A stretch of DNA of 9,758 bases from Candidatus Solibacter sp. GTDB taxonomy: Bacteria; Acidobacteriota; Terriglobia; Bryobacterales; Bryobacteraceae. A program made the position numbers and the translations under genes. Location of the stretch: contig JADGNS010000094.1 of the NCBI GenBank assembly GCA_017883355.1, positions 1 to 9,758 on the forward strand. Reading direction: 5' to 3'. How positions within the stretch are numbered: the stretch's first letter is position 1; each line of letters starts with the position of its first letter. Positions 5,547 to 9,758 of the stretch are shown here, one piece after another. The notes under the pieces are model-generated. The model saw only the letters and a list, made by a program, of their open reading frames with translations. It was not told the origin of the DNA and made no database searches.

Positions 5547-8105
5547 GTGAAATACTCGATCGCGCTTGCCACTCTCGCCTGCGCCGCGGCGTGCGCAGCG
5601 GTGCTTCCGCCTTACGAGCTGGAGTGCGAAGCCCGCCGTAACCCGGTGGGCATCGACGCCTCTCAGCCGCGCCTCTCCTGGAAGCTTCGCGCCGAAGAAC
5701 AGTCTGCCTACCAGATCCAAGTTGGCACTTCGCCAGGAGAGACCGGCCTCTGGGACTCAGGCCGCAGCACCTCCGCCGACACGGCCTGGATGGCCTACAA
5801 CGGTCCCAAGCTGGAGAGCTTTCGACGCTACTGGTGGCGCGTCCGCGTGTGGAACGCCGCGGGCGAGGCCTCGCCGTGGAGCGACGCTGCCGAATGGACC
5901 CAAGTCCCCGGGGGCGCAAGCGGCTGGAAGGGCGGCTGGATCGCCCATCCCGATCACTCGCTAGGTTCCGGACCTCCGCCCATCTTCCGCAAGGAAGTCG
6001 TGGTGGACAAGCCGGTGCGCCGCGCCATCGCGCTGGTTGCGGGAGTTGGTTTCCACGAGCTACGGATCAACGGACAGAAGGTGGGCGACCACGTGCTCGC
6101 TCCCGCGTGGAGCAACTTCCGCTCCACTGTGTATTACGAGAGCTTCGATGTCACCGCGTTGCTACGCAATGGCGCCAACGCCATCGGCGTGATGCTGGGC
6201 AACGGTTTCTATAATGTCGCCGGCGGCCGCTACACGAAGTTCACGGGCAGCTTCGGACAGCCCCGCGTGCGCGTTCACCTGCACCTGGAATATGCCGACG
6301 GCACGGTCGCCGATACGGCCACCGACGGCACGTGGCGCGTCACTGACGGCCCCATCACTTTCTCCTGCATTTACGGTGGCGAGGATTACGACGCGCGGCG
6401 CGAGCCCGCCGGATGGGACCGCCCGGGCTTCGACGATTCCGCCTGGCGCCGCGCCTCGGGCATGGAAGCGCCGGGGGGCGAACTGCGCGCGCAGTCGAGC
6501 CCGCCCATCCGGGTGCAGCAGACGTTTCGCCCGGTGAAGGAGAGCCAGCCCAAGCCCGGCGTGGTGGTCTACGACCTTGGACAGAACTTCGCCGGCTGGC
6601 CGCGCATCACGGCATCCGGCGCCGCGGGCACGGAGATCAAGATGACGCCGGGCGAACTGCTGGACGCTTCGGGCCTCGTCTCGCAGCGGTCCTCCGGCGG
6701 TCCGGTCTCCTTCAACTACACCCTGAGAGGCGGCGGCGAGGAGACCTGGTCGCCGCGTTTTTCCTACTACGGTTTTCGGTACGTGCAGGTGGAAGGCGCC
6801 GCCGCGTTGCGCTCGCTCGTGGGCGAGTTCGTCCATCTCGACGCCGGGCGCACCGGCGAGTTCTCCTGCTCCAACGACCGCCTCAATAAGATCCACGCGC
6901 TGATCGACGCCGCTGTGCGCAGCAACCTGCAACACTCGCTGACCGATTGCCCGCATCGCGAAAAACTCGGGTGGCTCGAACAGTTCCACCTCATGGGCCC
7001 CGCCCTGCTCTACGACTGGGACCTGCGCAGTTTCCTCCCTAAGATCGTGCGCGACATGCGCGAGGCGCAAACCATCGATGGACTGGTGCCGGATATAGCG
7101 CCCGAGTACGTCGTCTTCGGCGGCGGCTTCCGCGATTCGCCGGAGTGGGGCAGCACGGCGTTCCAGTTGCCCTGGCTGGCTTGGCAGATCTACGGTGACC
7201 GTACCACGCTCGCCGACGGGTACCGCACCATGCAGGCCTATCGCGATTACCTTAACGGCAAGCTCCAGGACGGGCTGCTGACTTACGGTCTGGGCGATTG
7301 GTACGACATCGGGCCGCGCGGCCCTGGATACTCGCAACTTACTCCGCAGGGTGTCACGGCGAGCGCACTCTACTGGAGCGATCTCAAGGTGATGGAGAAC
7401 GCCGCGCGCGTGCTGGGGCATCCCGCGGGCAATGCGGACGCCGATCGACTGGCCGCTGCGTTCGAGAAGGCGTACTGGAAAGGCGGCAGCTACGCCACGG
7501 GCAGCCAGACCTCGCTCGCCATGCCGCTGGCGCTAGGGCTCGCACCGGCCGCTGCCCGGCGGGGCCTCGTCGAAAAGCTGGTCGCCGATATTCGCGCGCA
7601 TGGCAATCATACTACCGCTGGCGACATCGGCTACCGCTACGTCCTGCGCGCGCTGATGGAGGCCGGCCGCAGCGACGTGGTCTACGACATGGCCGTCGAA
7701 GAGACCGCCCCCAGCTATGCGGGGCAGATCGCGCGCGGCGCCACCTCGCTCACGGAGGCGTGGGACGCCAATCCCAACAGCTCGCAGAATCACCTCATGC
7801 TGGGACATATCGAGGAGTGGTTCTACGCCGGCCTGGCCGGGATACGCCCGCAGGATCCCGGACTGCGCCACATCGAAATCCGCCCGCAGCCCGTGGGCGA
7901 CCTGAGCTGGATGAAAGCGAAGTGGGAGACCTTCCGCGGGCCGGTGGCGGTCAACTGGGAAGTCACTGGGAGCACTCTCCGGTTGCACGTCCATTTGCCC
8001 CCCGGTATGACCGCCGACGTCTTCCTCCCCTACGCCGCGGAGCCACGGCGCGTCGGCCGCGGAGATTCCGACCTCGTGGCCGGCGATTTCCGAACCGCGA
8101 AGTGA
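5547..8105 (+). CDS. Secreted alpha-L-rhamnosidase, glycoside hydrolase family 78
   Basis: An 852-residue protein from GTG 5547. The frame is open to 5424, but only the GTG puts the signal peptide (MKYSIALATLACAAACAA) at the N-terminus; the ribosome site is weak. Domain order is normal for GH78. A fibronectin-like module covers about 22-120 (YELECEARRNPVGID, QPRLSWKL, YWWRVRVWNAAGEASPWS). A Bac_rhamnosid_N jellyroll covers about 125-310 (LRINGQKVGDHVLAPAW, LGNGFYN). A concanavalin-like domain follows (VVYDLGQNFAGWPRI). The (alpha/alpha)6 catalytic domain carries TDCPHREKLGW, with D467 and the likely general acid E472, and GATSLTEAWD with the likely base E737. A C-terminal beta domain begins near GLAGIRPQDPGLRHIEI. 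It should hydrolyse terminal alpha-L-rhamnose from pectin (RG-I), glycans or flavonoid glycosides in the periplasm or outside. Position 479 is Gln where some characterised enzymes have a third active-site acid. The kinase gene follows 41 bases downstream. Confidence 0.93.
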   Translation: MKYSIALATLACAAACAAVLPPYELECEARRNPVGIDASQPRLSWKLRAEEQSAYQIQVGTSPGETGLWDSGRSTSADTAWMAYNGPKLESFRRYWWRVRVWNAAGEASPWSDAAEWTQVPGGASGWKGGWIAHPDHSLGSGPPPIFRKEVVVDKPVRRAIALVAGVGFHELRINGQKVGDHVLAPAWSNFRSTVYYESFDVTALLRNGANAIGVMLGNGFYNVAGGRYTKFTGSFGQPRVRVHLHLEYADGTVADTATDGTWRVTDGPITFSCIYGGEDYDARREPAGWDRPGFDDSAWRRASGMEAPGGELRAQSSPPIRVQQTFRPVKESQPKPGVVVYDLGQNFAGWPRITASGAAGTEIKMTPGELLDASGLVSQRSSGGPVSFNYTLRGGGEETWSPRFSYYGFRYVQVEGAAALRSLVGEFVHLDAGRTGEFSCSNDRLNKIHALIDAAVRSNLQHSLTDCPHREKLGWLEQFHLMGPALLYDWDLRSFLPKIVRDMREAQTIDGLVPDIAPEYVVFGGGFRDSPEWGSTAFQLPWLAWQIYGDRTTLADGYRTMQAYRDYLNGKLQDGLLTYGLGDWYDIGPRGPGYSQLTPQGVTASALYWSDLKVMENAARVLGHPAGNADADRLAAAFEKAYWKGGSYATGSQTSLAMPLALGLAPAAARRGLVEKLVADIRAHGNHTTAGDIGYRYVLRALMEAGRSDVVYDMAVEETAPSYAGQIARGATSLTEAWDANPNSSQNHLMLGHIEEWFYAGLAGIRPQDPGLRHIEIRPQPVGDLSWMKAKWETFRGPVAVNWEVTGSTLRLHVHLPPGMTADVFLPYAAEPRRVGRGDSDLVAGDFRTAK

Positions 8106-8146
8106 CGCGGGAACTCGACCTTGAGATTTGATACTGTGCTACTTCC

Positions 8147-9265
8147 ATGACCGGCGTCTCCATTGATTGCCTGCTCGTCGCCGATGACCTCACCGGCGCC
8201 TGCGATGCCGCGGTGCACTTTGCGATCCGCGGTCTGCGCCCGGCCACGGTTCTAGTGGCACGCGGGACCAAAGGCGCGGGCGCGCGCGTGCTTGCGGTGA
8301 GCACGGAGAGCCGCGATCTCGGGCCGGCGGAGATTCGCCGCGCGCTGGGGACTCTGGCGACGGAGTTTCCAATCGATTCCGTGGAGCGCGTCTTCAAGAA
8401 GATCGATTCTACTTTGCGGGGGAATGCGGGTTTTGAAATCGCCGCCGCCGTGGAACAGTTCCACTGCGATGCGGCCGTAGTGTGCCCGGCGTTTCCCGGA
8501 ATGCACCGGGTGGTGAAGGGCGGATTTCTGTGGGTGACGAGTGCGCCGGAGTTCGCTCCCATCGATGTGGCCGGCCGCCTGCAGTCGCAGGGCGGGCAGG
8601 CATACGTGCATACCCGGCCGGACGGCATCGCGGCCGTCCTTTCGGCAGGGGCCCGCTTCGTGTCGGTGGACGCCAACTGCGATCTCGACCTGGACCAGAT
8701 TGCGGCAAGCATCTTACCCATGGGCCGGCGCATTTTGTGGGCGGGGTCGGCGGGCCTGGCGTCGGCGCTGGCGCGCCTGCTTGGAGAAGCGTGCGCCTCA
8801 CCGCAATCGCCCTCGCGAACCGGCGCCGTGTTGTTCTGCATTGGAAGCGATCACGCCGTTACGGTTGCCCAGCAGAGCGCGCTGCTGGCGGAAAGGTCCG
8901 CCGTGCTGCTCCATCCCGACGTTGCCACGCGGGACGACGTTTGCGACGCGCTCGGTCGCGGGAAGCACGTGATCCTGCGGATTCCGCGCGGCGTGGTGTC
9001 GGTGGAAGAGGTGCGGGAGCGCGTCGCCGGCGTGCCTGCCGCGGCCCTGGTGCTCTCCGGCGGAGATACGGCATCGATGGTGTGCCGGGCCATCGGCGTG
9101 CAGCGCATCGAGCTGTGTGATGAAATCGTTCCTGGGGTGCCACGCGGGATTCTCCATGGCGGAGCGTTCGATGGGGTTTCCGTCGCGACGAAGTCCGGCG
9201 GTTTCGGCGCGCGCGATACCCTGATAAGAGTAGCGGACTATTTTTCATGCCCGAACCGAACATAG
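8147..9265 (+). CDS. Four-carbon acid sugar kinase (DUF1537 family; D-threonate/D-erythronate kinase-like)
   Basis: A 372-residue cytosolic protein. The N-terminal sugar-binding domain has LLVADDLTGACDAA (acidic pair D13/D14), FKKIDSTLRGN (83-93) and CPAFPG (113-118). The C-terminal nucleotide-binding domain has WAGSAGLA (198-205), LSGGDTA (303-309), VPGVPRG (328-334) and KSGGFG (349-354). Members phosphorylate D-threonate, D-erythronate or 3-oxo-tetronates at O4; the exact substrate cannot be told from sequence. At 372 residues it is shorter than the roughly 400-430 common for the family. The stretch after CPAFPG lacks the HPLTPMxDS-like segment of OtnK-type members, which hints at a different substrate. 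No Shine-Dalgarno precedes the ATG, but the start lies directly before the first strand. The pdxA-type gene begins inside its last codons, so the two are almost certainly co-translated. Confidence 0.9.
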   Translation: MTGVSIDCLLVADDLTGACDAAVHFAIRGLRPATVLVARGTKGAGARVLAVSTESRDLGPAEIRRALGTLATEFPIDSVERVFKKIDSTLRGNAGFEIAAAVEQFHCDAAVVCPAFPGMHRVVKGGFLWVTSAPEFAPIDVAGRLQSQGGQAYVHTRPDGIAAVLSAGARFVSVDANCDLDLDQIAASILPMGRRILWAGSAGLASALARLLGEACASPQSPSRTGAVLFCIGSDHAVTVAQQSALLAERSAVLLHPDVATRDDVCDALGRGKHVILRIPRGVVSVEEVRERVAGVPAAALVLSGGDTASMVCRAIGVQRIELCDEIVPGVPRGILHGGAFDGVSVATKSGGFGARDTLIRVADYFSCPNRT

Positions 9266-9758
9266 AGAAACGGCCCACCATTGCGTTAACGATGGGCGAC
9301 CCGGCCGGCGTCGGACCGGAAGTCGTGGTACAAGCGGTTGCCGATCCCGAGCTGGCGCCGCTGGCGCGCTGGATCGTAGTAGGCGATGCCGCCGTGCTGG
9401 AGATGGCCCAGCGGATTACGGGGATCACGCTCCAGGCCGAGGTTCGCGACCCGCGCGCGCTGGCTGGGATTGCGGAGTTCTCGTTCGGCCGGCTGGATGC
9501 GCGCTGTGGCGTGGCCGCCGTGGAGTACGTGCGCATCGCCACGGAGATGTGTCTCTCTGGCGAGGCTGCGGCCATGGTGACGGCACCGCTGAATAAGGAA
9601 GCGGTCTCTCTTTCCGGACGGCCGTTCACCGGACATACCGAGTATATTGCGCAATTGTGCGGGGCCACCGAATCCCGCATGCTGCTGTGTAGTGAACGCC
9701 TGTCCACCATCCACGTGACCACGCACGTGCCCTTGCGCGCGGCGTGCGAGAGCAGCAC
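9247..9758 (+). CDS. pdxA: PdxA-family 4-phospho-hydroxyacid dehydrogenase (PdxA/PdxA2), 3'-truncated
   Basis: The reading frame starts at ATG 9247, inside the kinase gene (19-base overlap), and stays open to the window end. About 170 of the roughly 330 residues expected for PdxA are visible. The N-terminus contains PTIALTMGDPAGVGPEV, the family signature. MVTAPLNKEAV and FTGHTEYIA (H130/T131, substrate phosphate and hydroxyl contacts) follow, and TTHVPLR carries H160, equivalent to a metal-binding histidine of E. coli PdxA (H166). Classical PdxA oxidises 4-phosphohydroxy-L-threonine in vitamin B6 synthesis. PdxA2 paralogs next to DUF1537 kinases oxidise and decarboxylate D-threonate or D-erythronate 4-phosphate to dihydroxyacetone phosphate, using NAD and a divalent metal. 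The overlap with the kinase favours the PdxA2 role. The symbol is given at family level only. Confidence 0.9.
   Translation, partial: MPEPNIEKRPTIALTMGDPAGVGPEVVVQAVADPELAPLARWIVVGDAAVLEMAQRITGITLQAEVRDPRALAGIAEFSFGRLDARCGVAAVEYVRIATEMCLSGEAAAMVTAPLNKEAVSLSGRPFTGHTEYIAQLCGATESRMLLCSERLSTIHVTTHVPLRAACESS

Noticed and set aside
6162..7421. 419-codon open frame on the minus strand opposite the rhamnosidase
   Set aside because: Composition is typical of an antisense shadow and the plus strand encodes continuous GH78 domains through this region.
8106..8146. Promoter between the rhamnosidase and kinase genes (GATACT at 8130-8135)
   Set aside because: A -10-like hexamer is visible, but no -35 element lies at a suitable distance and the 41-base gap suits read-through from the upstream gene.

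Overview
The window is GC-rich, densely coded bacterial DNA. The gene set is a Gfo/Idh/MocA protein of the 'putative oxidoreductase C-terminal' type, an exported PPC/DUF296 protein, a LamG protein, an exported M20 peptidase, a glycine-rich TonB-like protein, a GH78 rhamnosidase, and a DUF1537 kinase with PdxA. This mix resembles soil Acidobacteriota of the Solibacter/Bryobacter type. That placement is inferred from gene style and was not tested by any search.

Layout. (1) Bases 1-2466, plus strand: a tightly packed cluster of a 5'-truncated oxidoreductase, a PPC/DUF296 protein with a signal peptide, and a LamG-fold protein, joined by two ATGA stop/start overlaps. (2) Bases 2467-2520: a 54-bp perfect-arm palindrome fills the gap between the LamG gene and the convergent M20 peptidase gene. 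(3) Bases 2520-5360: an exported M20 metallopeptidase (minus), a divergent class I SAM methyltransferase (plus), and a TonB-C protein (minus) whose 3' end overlaps the methyltransferase by 25 bp. (4) Bases 5361-5546: a leader region carrying a 24-bp exact second copy of the right half of the palindrome. (5) Bases 5547-9758, plus strand: a secreted GH78 alpha-L-rhamnosidase, a four-carbon acid-sugar kinase (DUF1537), and a PdxA-family dehydrogenase that runs off the window. The last two overlap by 19 bp.

How the genes may work together. The right-hand cluster looks catabolic. The rhamnosidase would release L-rhamnose from glycans or glycosides outside the cytoplasm. The kinase/PdxA pair matches the known route in which a tetronate (D-threonate, D-erythronate or a relative) is phosphorylated, then oxidised and decarboxylated to dihydroxyacetone phosphate. 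The left-hand cluster looks like an exported or carbohydrate-related unit of unknown substrate. The three middle genes have no obvious link to either cluster. They sit between two same-orientation copies of a 24-bp repeat, which is the most structurally interesting feature here.

I see no tRNA, rRNA, CRISPR array, transposase or phage gene. No gene-free stretch exceeds 300 bases; the longest (5361-5546) is described in its own entry.
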